A stretch of 10,726 bases of DNA from Hyphomicrobiales bacterium (GTDB taxonomy: Bacteria > Pseudomonadota > Alphaproteobacteria > Rhizobiales > Aestuariivirgaceae): positions 1 through 10,726 of the forward strand of contig JANYGE010000300.1 in the NCBI GenBank assembly GCA_025362535.1. Direction: 5' to 3'. Below are positions 1-6,410 of the stretch, piece by piece (positions within the stretch are counted from its first letter, which is position 1; the number at the start of each line of letters is the position of its first letter). Under the pieces are notes generated by a model, which worked only from the letters and a program-made list of their open reading frames with translations, was not told the origin of the DNA and did not search any database. The position numbers and the translations under genes are program-made.

Positions 1-359
1 GCCCCAATGGCGAGACGGTGTCTCTGTCTGATGGGGATAGCCTGAAGGGCAGGCTTGGCCTCTCGCTGGACCATGAAGCTTCATGGCAGGCTTCTGATGG
101 CAGCACCAGCCGCAGCCATGTCTATGGGCTTGGCAATCTCACTTACGAGTTCCTTGATGGCTCGACTGTCAACGTCTCTGGCACGAACCTCAGCCAGGCC
201 CAGGACAGGCTCTGGGGTGGTCTCGGGCTGGGTGGCAGCTATGCCTGGGACAATGACACCTACACCCTGCATGGTGAGGCCTCGGTCAACACTTCACTGG
301 CCAACTTCGCAGACAGCACCAGCCTCAATGGCACCATCGGCATTAATATCGCTTGGTAA
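1..359 (+). CDS. Autotransporter outer-membrane beta-barrel domain, C-terminal fragment
   Basis: The reading frame is open to the left edge (first full codon at 3) and ends with TAA at 357-359, so this is the last ~119 residues of a longer gene. The residues alternate hydrophobic and polar, with many Gly, Ser, Asn and Thr and repeated aromatic positions, as in membrane beta-strands. Recognisable stretches are a YGLGNLTYEF-like strand, a WGGLGLGGSYAW strand, and a final strand ending in NIAW. A terminal aromatic residue is the usual signal for the BAM outer-membrane assembly machinery. The pattern matches the end of the autotransporter beta-barrel domain (PF03797 type) common in Alphaproteobacteria. 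The passenger domain lies outside the window, so its function cannot be told. A GTG at 18 could be mistaken for a start but lies inside the barrel. The gene is convergent with the TetR gene and appears unrelated to the amine locus. Confidence 0.85.
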   Translation, partial: PNGETVSLSDGDSLKGRLGLSLDHEASWQASDGSTSRSHVYGLGNLTYEFLDGSTVNVSGTNLSQAQDRLWGGLGLGGSYAWDNDTYTLHGEASVNTSLANFADSTSLNGTIGINIAW

Positions 360-380
360 ATGAACTCGGGGCGGCCAGAA

Positions 381-414
381 CCGGGCGGGGGAAACCCCGC
401 CCGGCTTTGGTTTG
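381..414 (+). terminator. Intrinsic terminator between convergent genes
   Basis: A perfect 10-bp stem (CCGGGCGGGG at 381-390, CCCCGCCCGG at 395-404) closes on a GAAA tetraloop, followed on the plus strand by a modestly T-rich tail (CTTTGGTTT). It lies 21 bp after the autotransporter stop and 17 bp beyond the stop of the leftward TetR gene, so it can end transcription from both sides. The tail is poorer in T on the minus strand, so termination there may be weaker. Confidence 0.8.
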
Positions 415-421
415 GCAGTGG

Positions 422-1039
422 CTATCTCAAAGCACCCAAAATGGGTTCAAGCATTTTATAGCAGGCATCTTTGGCAACTTTTGCTGAGAGCAGTTTGGGC
501 TCTATGCACCATTCCAAGCCGAGCCCGTCAACGAGGGAAATCAGCATGGTGGCAACGAGGCCTGTGTCAATTTTTAAACCACGGTCATTGGCGATAGTGC
601 TTATGGCACTTTCCACATCCGTGCGGTAACGAGCATATTGTTTGCGGTGGACTTTGAGGAGAGCCGGATTATTGGCCATCTCCCCCCACAGGGCTAGCCA
701 GATATTGAGGCTTTCACGGTTGAAGAATTCGCGCGAAAACATTGTTTCGATAATCGCAATGAGGCGCTGCTCGGGCTTGCCGGTTGCAGTGTCCGGCGTT
801 TCGAGAACCACCAGCATTTTTCCGTAGATGGTTTCGTAAACTGCAGCGAGCAGACCGTCGATGGATTTGAAGTGATGGGTGATGAGGCCGCGCGAAATAT
901 TTGCTTCCACGCAGATACGGTCAATGGTGAAACCCAAAATACCATCACGGGCAAGACAGGCAAGCCCCGCTTCGATCAACATCGAGCGGCGGTCGGCGCT
1001 GGAAAAGCGGGCGTATTTTGGTGGAGATTTTGCTGGCAT
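422..1039 (-). CDS. TetR-family transcriptional regulator, BetI-like
   Basis: A 205-residue protein, close to the usual length of the family. The N-terminal TetR DNA-binding domain is clear: helices from about residue 18, and a helix-turn-helix at about 38-57 with the RGLITHHF recognition-helix pattern typical of BetI-like members. The C-terminal part resembles the BetI ligand-binding domain, with an SLNIWLALWGEM stretch near residues 111-122 and a later SLVDGLGLEW-like helix. BetI itself represses choline and glycine betaine genes. This relative is probably a repressor that senses a methylated amine or a related compound, but the ligand is inferred only from homology and from the neighbouring TMADH-like and MttB-like genes. 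The ATG at 1039 keeps the family's basic N-terminal arm. No strong ribosome binding site is visible. The gene lies 41 bp after the binding-protein gene on the same strand and is probably the last gene of the leftward operon. Confidence 0.88.
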   Translation of the reverse strand: MPAKSPPKYARFSSADRRSMLIEAGLACLARDGILGFTIDRICVEANISRGLITHHFKSIDGLLAAVYETIYGKMLVVLETPDTATGKPEQRLIAIIETMFSREFFNRESLNIWLALWGEMANNPALLKVHRKQYARYRTDVESAISTIANDRGLKIDTGLVATMLISLVDGLGLEWCIEPKLLSAKVAKDACYKMLEPILGALR

Positions 1040-1047
1040 AATGGATA

Positions 1048-1074
1048 GGCGACATTACTTAGAGCAACGTCGCC
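1048..1074 (-). promoter_or_regulatory. Inverted repeat between binding-protein and TetR genes
   Basis: A 27-bp imperfect palindrome with 9-bp arms (GGCGACATT and AACGTCGCC on the plus strand, one mismatch) around a 9-base centre. In the leftward transcript the mismatch becomes a G-U pair, giving a 9-bp hairpin with no U-tract after it. It may be a 3' hairpin that stabilises or attenuates the binding-protein transcript, or an operator for the adjacent TetR regulator. The sequence alone does not decide. Confidence 0.45.
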
Positions 1075-1080
1075 CTGCAC

Positions 1081-2637
1081 TCAAACTTTTTTGAACATAG
1101 TTGGGTTGGGGTGGCCGTCGGCCAGAATGACGGGCTGCAAATTATCATCGTGGATGGCCAGATAGGGTTCAAAGCAGATGAAGATGAAGCAGCCTGAATC
1201 CTCCATCAGGTCTTCCATGCGGTTGAAAATAGTTTTCCGCTTTGCATCGTCTTGCTCCACCAAGCCTTGCTGATAGAGGTCTTCGAATTCCTTGCTGTCA
1301 AAGAACGACCAATTGTAGATGCCGATTTGGTCGGGACGGAACCAGAGCAGATTTTCTGTTGGATCAATGCCACCAGCAAAGTTCATAAGAACAAGCTCAA
1401 GGGTTTTGTAGGCGTCACCCTTTGTCTTGTCGCCCAAGGCCCAATAGGCAGCGTCCTCAGTGGGCTGGATTTCAACCGTTATTCCGGCTTCACCAAGGTT
1501 GGATTGGATGATTTGGGCAATTGTTTGCGTGGTTGAATCAGTCAGTGCGACAAGATTGAGCTTCAGATCCTTGATGCCAGCTTCGGCAAGCAGGGCTTTG
1601 GCCTTTTCCACATCGCGTGTGGCAATGTGGTTTTTTTCGCGGGCAAAATTGGTGCCGGGTTGCACCACACCGGCAGCGCGAACGGTTAACCCGTCATAGG
1701 CACCTTGCAGAACAGCGTCACCATCATAGGCATATTGAATGGCCTGCCGCACGCGAAGGTCGCTTAGCTGGGGGCTGTTCATGTTGATGGTGAGCCAAGC
1801 ATAGCGGGTGGATTGGGCTTCAATGAGTTTTGCACCTTTTGGCATGGCGGCTTTCACCTGCTTTGCCGCACTGACAGCAAGGCGGGTGAAATCAAAAGCA
1901 TCAGCCTCATAGGCAAGTTGGGCTGCCTGATCATCCTGCACGATGTAAATTTCAATTTTCGAAAAGTCGGATTTCTCGCCATTCCAATCAGGATTGGCAA
2001 TCAGTGTGATTTTCTGATTTTGCTCCCACTTGTCAAACAGGAACGGACCACATTGGGCAGGAAGTTCCGTTGTGTAGCTGCCGCCCACTTTTTCCACCGC
2101 TGCTTTGCACACGATGTGTCCACCGTAATAGGGTAGCGAGATAACCCAGATAGGTTTGAAGGGCTGCTTCAAATGAATGATGCCAGAACGCGCATCGATC
2201 ACTTCAACATGATCGAGTTTTTCAAACTGGTAAGCCCAAGCGGAATCGCTCCCCGCTATGCGTTCATAGGAAAACTTCACATCCTCTGCTGTAACCGGGC
2301 CAAATCCATTGGTCCATTTGAGGCCGTCACGCAGGGTAAAGGCAATTGTCAGTGGCGAGGTCCATTCGATTTTTTCGGCCCCCCAATTCATGGTTTTGTT
2401 ACCTTCACGCGTATCACCAAAACGAATAAGCGAAATCTGGGTGCAGCGCAGAATGATCTCGTCAAGCCCACCAATCATGCTCTTGGGATCAAGCACTTGG
2501 AGATCAGCGTCAATGCGCAGGCGCAGCGTGTCGCCATCGGCTGACCAGGCCATGTTTGGCACCGTCATAAGGCCCGCCAACGTGCCGCCGGCAAGTTTCA
2601 GAAGCTCTCGTCTATTGGTTTTCCATTGTGTGTTCAT
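1081..2637 (-). CDS. ABC transporter substrate-binding protein, peptide/Dpp type (SBP_bac_5), Tat-exported
   Basis: A 518-residue periplasmic binding protein of the DppA/OppA class (SBP_bac_5). The N-terminus has a twin-arginine motif (NRRELLKL, Arg9-Arg10), then a hydrophobic stretch and a cleavage region near residues 30-33. No lipobox Cys is seen, so the mature protein should be soluble in the periplasm. Family features follow in order: LDP near the mature N-terminus, TLRDGLKWTNG with VTAEDVKFSYER near residues 100-130, DLRVRQAIQYAYD about midway, and an ARxxVEKAKALLAEAG-like stretch after it. The start is supported by AGGGAG 8 nt upstream and lies 15 bp after the preceding ATPase gene. 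It captures the solute for the permease/ATPase set encoded upstream in the same operon. Peptide-type binding proteins also bind opines, glycosides and other non-peptide solutes, so the ligand is unknown. Context suggests an amine-bearing compound (inference). Confidence 0.93.
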   Translation of the reverse strand: MNTQWKTNRRELLKLAGGTLAGLMTVPNMAWSADGDTLRLRIDADLQVLDPKSMIGGLDEIILRCTQISLIRFGDTREGNKTMNWGAEKIEWTSPLTIAFTLRDGLKWTNGFGPVTAEDVKFSYERIAGSDSAWAYQFEKLDHVEVIDARSGIIHLKQPFKPIWVISLPYYGGHIVCKAAVEKVGGSYTTELPAQCGPFLFDKWEQNQKITLIANPDWNGEKSDFSKIEIYIVQDDQAAQLAYEADAFDFTRLAVSAAKQVKAAMPKGAKLIEAQSTRYAWLTINMNSPQLSDLRVRQAIQYAYDGDAVLQGAYDGLTVRAAGVVQPGTNFAREKNHIATRDVEKAKALLAEAGIKDLKLNLVALTDSTTQTIAQIIQSNLGEAGITVEIQPTEDAAYWALGDKTKGDAYKTLELVLMNFAGGIDPTENLLWFRPDQIGIYNWSFFDSKEFEDLYQQGLVEQDDAKRKTIFNRMEDLMEDSGCFIFICFEPYLAIHDDNLQPVILADGHPNPTMFKKV

Positions 2638-2652
2638 TTCAGTTCTCCCTTT

Positions 2653-3624
2653 TCAAGTTTCAGTAAAATGGCAGCTTACAAATCGCGTTGAGCTTATCGC
2701 CCGCAGTTTAGGCGCTTCGTTGCGGCAGCGGTCTCTGGCGATTGCGCAACGCGTATTGAATTCGCAACCCTTTGGTCTGTTGAGCACGCTCGGAATTTCG
2801 CCCTTGATGGCAAGGTCAGCGCGGCGCTTACGCGGGTCTGGCTGCGGTTCTGATGCAATCAGACTCTTGGCATAGGGGTGCAATGGCTGTTTGAACACAT
2901 CGCGGGTTGGCCCCACCTCAACCAGACGACCAAGATACATGACCGCGATACGGTCTGACACGTGGCGCACCATGGCGAGATTGTGGGTGATGATCATGTA
3001 ACTGAGACCCAATTGGGTTTTAAGCTCGGTCATCAGGTTGAGGATTTCGCCTTGCACCGACACGTCAAGGCCAGCGGTTGGCTCATCGGCGATGACCAGC
3101 TTGGGATTGAGGGCAAGGGCGCGCGCCACGCCAACCCGACGCGCCTGCCCGCCAGACAGTTCGTGAGGATAGCGATTAGCCAAGTCCGCAGCCAGCCCGA
3201 CGCGGTTTAGAAGCTCCTGCGCTTTTGCTTGGCGATCAGCAATGGCAATGCCATGGATGATGAAGGGCTCAATCAGCAAAGCCCCAATTGTCATGCGAGG
3301 ACTTAAACAGGCGACCGCATCCTGAAACATCATAGCGGATGATTTTCGCACTGCCTTGAAGGATTGCTTTGATTTTAGCGCGTGGCCATCAAAGCGAATG
3401 GTGCCAGCACTTATAGGCAACAAGCCAAGAAGGGCACGTGCCAAAGTGGTCTTCCCAGACCCTGACTCGCCCACAAGGCCAAGTGTTTCGCCAGCCTTAA
3501 GGACTAGAGAAATATCATCCAGAACGTTGATGTGTTTGTCACGACCAGGAATAAACATATCACGCAGTCCACTGGAAATCGGGAACCTGACGGATAGTCC
3601 ATTGATTTCCAGAAGCGCTGTCAT
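2653..3624 (-). CDS. Peptide-type ABC transporter ATP-binding protein (DppF/OppF-like)
   Basis: A 323-residue ATPase subunit (start MTALLEI), one half of the importer's ATPase pair. Motifs in order: Walker A GESGSGKTT at about 52-60, Q-loop Gln at 101, signature LSGGQ at 156-160, Walker B ending in ADE at 179-181, and switch His at 214. The C-terminal oligopeptide-transporter extension carries HPYAKSLI followed by four cysteines (GC, RC, DRC and a final SCHF). The residues after the signature read ARRVGVARAL rather than the commoner QRVAIARAL. An upstream in-frame ATG at 3675 would overlap the previous gene by 55 bp. The ATG at 3624 is preferred because it forms an ATGA overlap with the stop of the DppD-like gene, has AAGG 7 nt upstream, and starts where the family usually starts. 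It acts on the cytoplasmic face of the inner membrane. Confidence 0.93.
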   Translation of the reverse strand: MTALLEINGLSVRFPISSGLRDMFIPGRDKHINVLDDISLVLKAGETLGLVGESGSGKTTLARALLGLLPISAGTIRFDGHALKSKQSFKAVRKSSAMMFQDAVACLSPRMTIGALLIEPFIIHGIAIADRQAKAQELLNRVGLAADLANRYPHELSGGQARRVGVARALALNPKLVIADEPTAGLDVSVQGEILNLMTELKTQLGLSYMIITHNLAMVRHVSDRIAVMYLGRLVEVGPTRDVFKQPLHPYAKSLIASEPQPDPRKRRADLAIKGEIPSVLNRPKGCEFNTRCAIARDRCRNEAPKLRAISSTRFVSCHFTET

Positions 3625-4592
3625 TGTGAGGCCTTGTGACAGAGGGCTGATTGGGTCTGCGAGATTTTCACCCACGGAGGGACGGTGGTTCTACACAGCT
3701 CATTTGCCAGCACGCAGCGCGCAGCAAAACTGCAACCCTGTGGCGGATTCATTAAATCAGGAAGACGGCCAGCAATGGTTGGTAAAATTGGTGTGTGTTC
3801 TTCAAAATGCGCCGGGTCGCAAGCGATGAGGGCGCTTGTGTAGGGGTGTTTTGGTGCGTGATAAATATCATCCACCAAGCCTTGCTCAACCACTTGGCCT
3901 GCATACATCACATAGACCCGGTCACACAGTTCAGCCACAACGCCCAAGTGATGGGTGACCACGATAATGGCCCCCTGATAGTCACTGCGCAATTCGCGCA
4001 GGAGATGGATGATTTGGGCTTCCATGGTAACGTCAAGTGCGGTTGTAGGCTCATCTGCCACCAGCACATTGGGCTGCATTAACAGGGCTGCAGCTATGCT
4101 GGCTCGTTGGCGCATGCCACCTGAAAGTTCATGGGGGAAACGTTTCATGCACAGGCTGGGATCAGGAATGCCAACACGGGCCAATAAGTTAGTGGCGCGG
4201 ATCCGTTTTTCAGAAATAGACACTCCCTCAAGGTGTTGTTGGAAATCAATCAATTGGTCGCCCAGGGTGAGCACCGGATTGAATGTTGTCATGGGATCTT
4301 GAAAGACCATGGCAATATCTTGACCGCGCAGTTTTCTTTGTGCGTCCTTATTCAGACTGAAAATGTCAGTTCCTTGATAGTAAATTGATCCTGAATTTAT
4401 GATCGCGTTAGGAGCCAAAAGATTGATGATGGCCGCAGCAAGTGTGGATTTTCCACAACCGCTTTCACCCACGATGCCGATGACTTCTCCGGCGTGGGCT
4501 TCAAGAGTGGCGCTGCGAAGCGCATGAATTTGACAAATTCCGGCATCATATCCAATGGACAGGTTTTCAATACGCAGAATAGCTTCGCTCAT
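3621..4592 (-). CDS. Peptide-type ABC transporter ATP-binding protein (DppD/OppD-like)
   Basis: A 323-residue ATPase, partner of the DppF-like subunit encoded next. Walker A GESGCGKST lies at 42-50, Q-loop Gln at 98 in VFQDPMT, signature LSGGM at 156-160 followed by RQR, Walker B with catalytic Glu at 181, and switch His at 214. The C-terminal oligopeptide-transporter domain has the HPYTSALI pattern and a GCSFAARC...ELC...LCH arrangement of four cysteines. Some OppD/DppD proteins hold an iron-sulfur cluster at such cysteines, so one could be bound here (inference). Its ATG overlaps the permease stop by 4 nt (ATGA at 4589-4592) and its own stop overlaps the next ATG the same way, so the three genes are probably translationally coupled. 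It powers import at the inner membrane. The imported compound cannot be read from the ATPase. Confidence 0.94.
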   Translation of the reverse strand: MSEAILRIENLSIGYDAGICQIHALRSATLEAHAGEVIGIVGESGCGKSTLAAAIINLLAPNAIINSGSIYYQGTDIFSLNKDAQRKLRGQDIAMVFQDPMTTFNPVLTLGDQLIDFQQHLEGVSISEKRIRATNLLARVGIPDPSLCMKRFPHELSGGMRQRASIAAALLMQPNVLVADEPTTALDVTMEAQIIHLLRELRSDYQGAIIVVTHHLGVVAELCDRVYVMYAGQVVEQGLVDDIYHAPKHPYTSALIACDPAHFEEHTPILPTIAGRLPDLMNPPQGCSFAARCVLANELCRTTVPPWVKISQTQSALCHKASQ

Positions 4593-5452
4593 CGCAGACT
4601 CATGAGCTGCAATTTAGGATCAAGCGCATCGCGTAAGCCTTCGCCTAGGAATGTGAAGCCCAAAGTGGCCAGCACGAGGGGTGCACCAGCCGCAATCACC
4701 AGAGTGGGTGAGGAGCGGATTGATGTGTAGCCATCATATAATATATTGCCCCATGAAGGTGTTGGCGGACGCACCCCGAGGTTCAAGTAGCTCAGGCCTG
4801 CTTCCAGCATGATTACCACCGGAATATCCATGCTGAGTATGATCACCAGCGGCCCAACCACATTGGGCAAAAGATGCAGCAGAATGATGCGTCCGGATGA
4901 AGCGCCCATGGATTTTTCGGCAAGCACGAAATCACTGTTCTTCAGGGTGAGTGTTTGCGCGCGGATGAGCCGTGCGTAGCCCGGGGCTGAAATCAGGATG
5001 ATGACGACAATCAGGGTTCCCGTTCCCGGCCCTAAAACTGTGATCACCGCGAGGGCAAACATGATCATTGGCAATGAGCTTATCGAATCAAACAGCAGGA
5101 CAAAAACATTATCGAGCCAGCGCGGGCCAAATCCGGCTACGAGGCCAAGCAACAGGCCGCAAATGCCAGCAAGCCCCGTGGCCGTCAACGAGATGGAAAG
5201 GGCAGTGCGTGAACCATAGATGATGCGCGAGAGGGTATCACGGCCAAGCTGGTCAGTTCCCAGCCAATGGGCGAGGCTAGGCTCCATGAATTTGCTCTGC
5301 ACGTTAATTTTCAGGGGATCAAAAGGCGAGATAAGAGGCGCCAGCATTGCCATGAGCAGAAACATCACCACAAGGCCTAGCCCCAGAAACCCCATAGGAT
5401 CGCGGCTGAGTGACTTCACGGTGCGCATGAGGCTTTCAACTGCGGAGAACAT
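4589..5452 (-). CDS. Peptide-type ABC transporter permease (DppC/OppC-like)
   Basis: A 287-residue inner-membrane permease of the BPD_transp_1 family. An OppC-type N-terminal helix (FLGLGLVVMFLLMAM) is followed by PLISPFDP, the LGTDQLGRDTLSR family motif, several further hydrophobic helices, and the cytoplasmic coupling loop with an EAA-like motif (AEKSMGASSGRIILLHLLPN) that contacts the ATPases. An in-frame ATG at 5503 would give a longer, heavily overlapping protein. The ATG at 5452 is preferred because GAGGG lies 6 nt before it, it overlaps the DppB-like gene by only 17 bp, and the family usually has a short N-terminus. It pairs with the DppB-like permease to form the membrane channel of the importer. 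Confidence 0.93.
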   Translation of the reverse strand: MFSAVESLMRTVKSLSRDPMGFLGLGLVVMFLLMAMLAPLISPFDPLKINVQSKFMEPSLAHWLGTDQLGRDTLSRIIYGSRTALSISLTATGLAGICGLLLGLVAGFGPRWLDNVFVLLFDSISSLPMIMFALAVITVLGPGTGTLIVVIILISAPGYARLIRAQTLTLKNSDFVLAEKSMGASSGRIILLHLLPNVVGPLVIILSMDIPVVIMLEAGLSYLNLGVRPPTPSWGNILYDGYTSIRSSPTLVIAAGAPLVLATLGFTFLGEGLRDALDPKLQLMSLR

Positions 5453-6386
5453 CACGCACCCTCGGATCCAGTCTTGCGATGAGAAGATCGGCCAATGTGA
5501 CAACGATCAGATAAAAAGCTGTCATCACCAGAACGGTTCCCATCACCACAGGATAATTTCGTTTCAGCACAGCTGATGTAATGAGCGTTCCGATGCCCGG
5601 CCTTGAAAAAACGGTTTCGACAAAAACGGCGCTGGATAAGATGCTGCCAAAGCCAACGGCGACGATGGAGATGGTTGGAATAATAGCAACGCGCAAGGCG
5701 TGTTTGAAGACCACCCGGCGCTCAGACAGCCCAAAGGCACGCGCCGTGCGGATATGGTTGGCACCCATGACCTCAAGCATCGAGGCCCTCACCATGCGGG
5801 CGAGATAGCCCACCCAGCTTATCCCCACGGCAAAGGCAGGCATGATAATGGCCTTGAACTGACTCCAAGGGTCACCGATTTCACCAGCGCCAATGGCGGG
5901 TAACCAACGTAGCCACACGGCAAAAATCAACAATGCGTATATGGCCACGACAAATGATGGAACCGAAATCATGCTGACGGAGAGGATGCCGAGAATACGG
6001 TCCATCGGGGTGCCACGATAGATAACTGCGGCACAGCCCAAGAAGACGCCAAGGATGAGCGCCCAAGCCAGGGCCACAACGCCCAACAAAAAAGTATAGG
6101 GAAAAGCTTCTAGTATTTCCGCTAGCACCGGGCGCTTGGACCACACATCGTAACCCAAGTCACCCGTCACAGCGTTATAAAAGAAATGATAGACTTGTGA
6201 GAGTATGGGCTGATCAAGCCCCATGCGTTCAATCAATTGTTGTTTGAGTTCAGGTGTTGCGCGCGGGCCTAAAGCAATTGACGCAGGATCGCCAGGCACC
6301 AGAAAAACCATGGCATACATCGCCAGCATCACCACAAACAAAATGAGCAAGGCGAGCAAGCTACGTTTGATCGCGTAGGTCAACAC
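5436..6386 (-). CDS. Peptide-type ABC transporter permease (DppB/OppB-like)
   Basis: A 316-residue permease of the BPD_transp_1 family. The N-terminal helix (about residues 9-30) is followed by the VPGDPA motif typical of DppB/OppB, a periplasmic segment with LGLDQP-like and GDLGYD stretches, then membrane helices and an EAA-type coupling loop (RTARAFGLSERRVVFKHALR). The start is GTG at 6386, giving MLTYAIKRS, the usual beginning of this family. It lies 24 bp after the hydrolase stop and in the same frame, with no further stop between. A GGAGG at 6399-6403 is 12 nt from this GTG, longer than usual, but only 4 nt from an ATG that opens a four-codon mini-ORF overlapping the start (see findings). 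It forms the translocation pore with the DppC-like subunit. Confidence 0.93.
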   Translation of the reverse strand: MLTYAIKRSLLALLILFVVMLAMYAMVFLVPGDPASIALGPRATPELKQQLIERMGLDQPILSQVYHFFYNAVTGDLGYDVWSKRPVLAEILEAFPYTFLLGVVALAWALILGVFLGCAAVIYRGTPMDRILGILSVSMISVPSFVVAIYALLIFAVWLRWLPAIGAGEIGDPWSQFKAIIMPAFAVGISWVGYLARMVRASMLEVMGANHIRTARAFGLSERRVVFKHALRVAIIPTISIVAVGFGSILSSAVFVETVFSRPGIGTLITSAVLKRNYPVVMGTVLVMTAFYLIVVTLADLLIARLDPRVRDVLRS

Positions 6387-6398
6387 AGGTTCATCAAG

Positions 6399-6403
6399 CC
6401 TCC
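6399..6403 (-). promoter_or_regulatory. Ribosome binding site ahead of the DppB-like gene
   Basis: A perfect GGAGG on the minus strand in the 24-bp hydrolase-permease gap. It is the only Shine-Dalgarno-like sequence available for the GTG start at 6386 (spacing 12 nt) and also stands 4 nt before an out-of-frame ATG at 6392-6394. Confidence 0.6.
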
Positions 6404-6410
6404 GCTTGTG

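Noticed and set aside
2309..2875. 188-codon open frame on the plus strand
   Set aside because: It lies opposite the binding-protein and ATPase genes, crosses their junction, and has no family resemblance. It is a shadow of the minus-strand genes.
3625..3675. N-terminal extension of the DppF-like ATPase from an ATG at 3675
   Set aside because: It overlaps the upstream gene by 55 bp and is not family-like. The ATG at 3624 with its ATGA overlap and AAGG is better.
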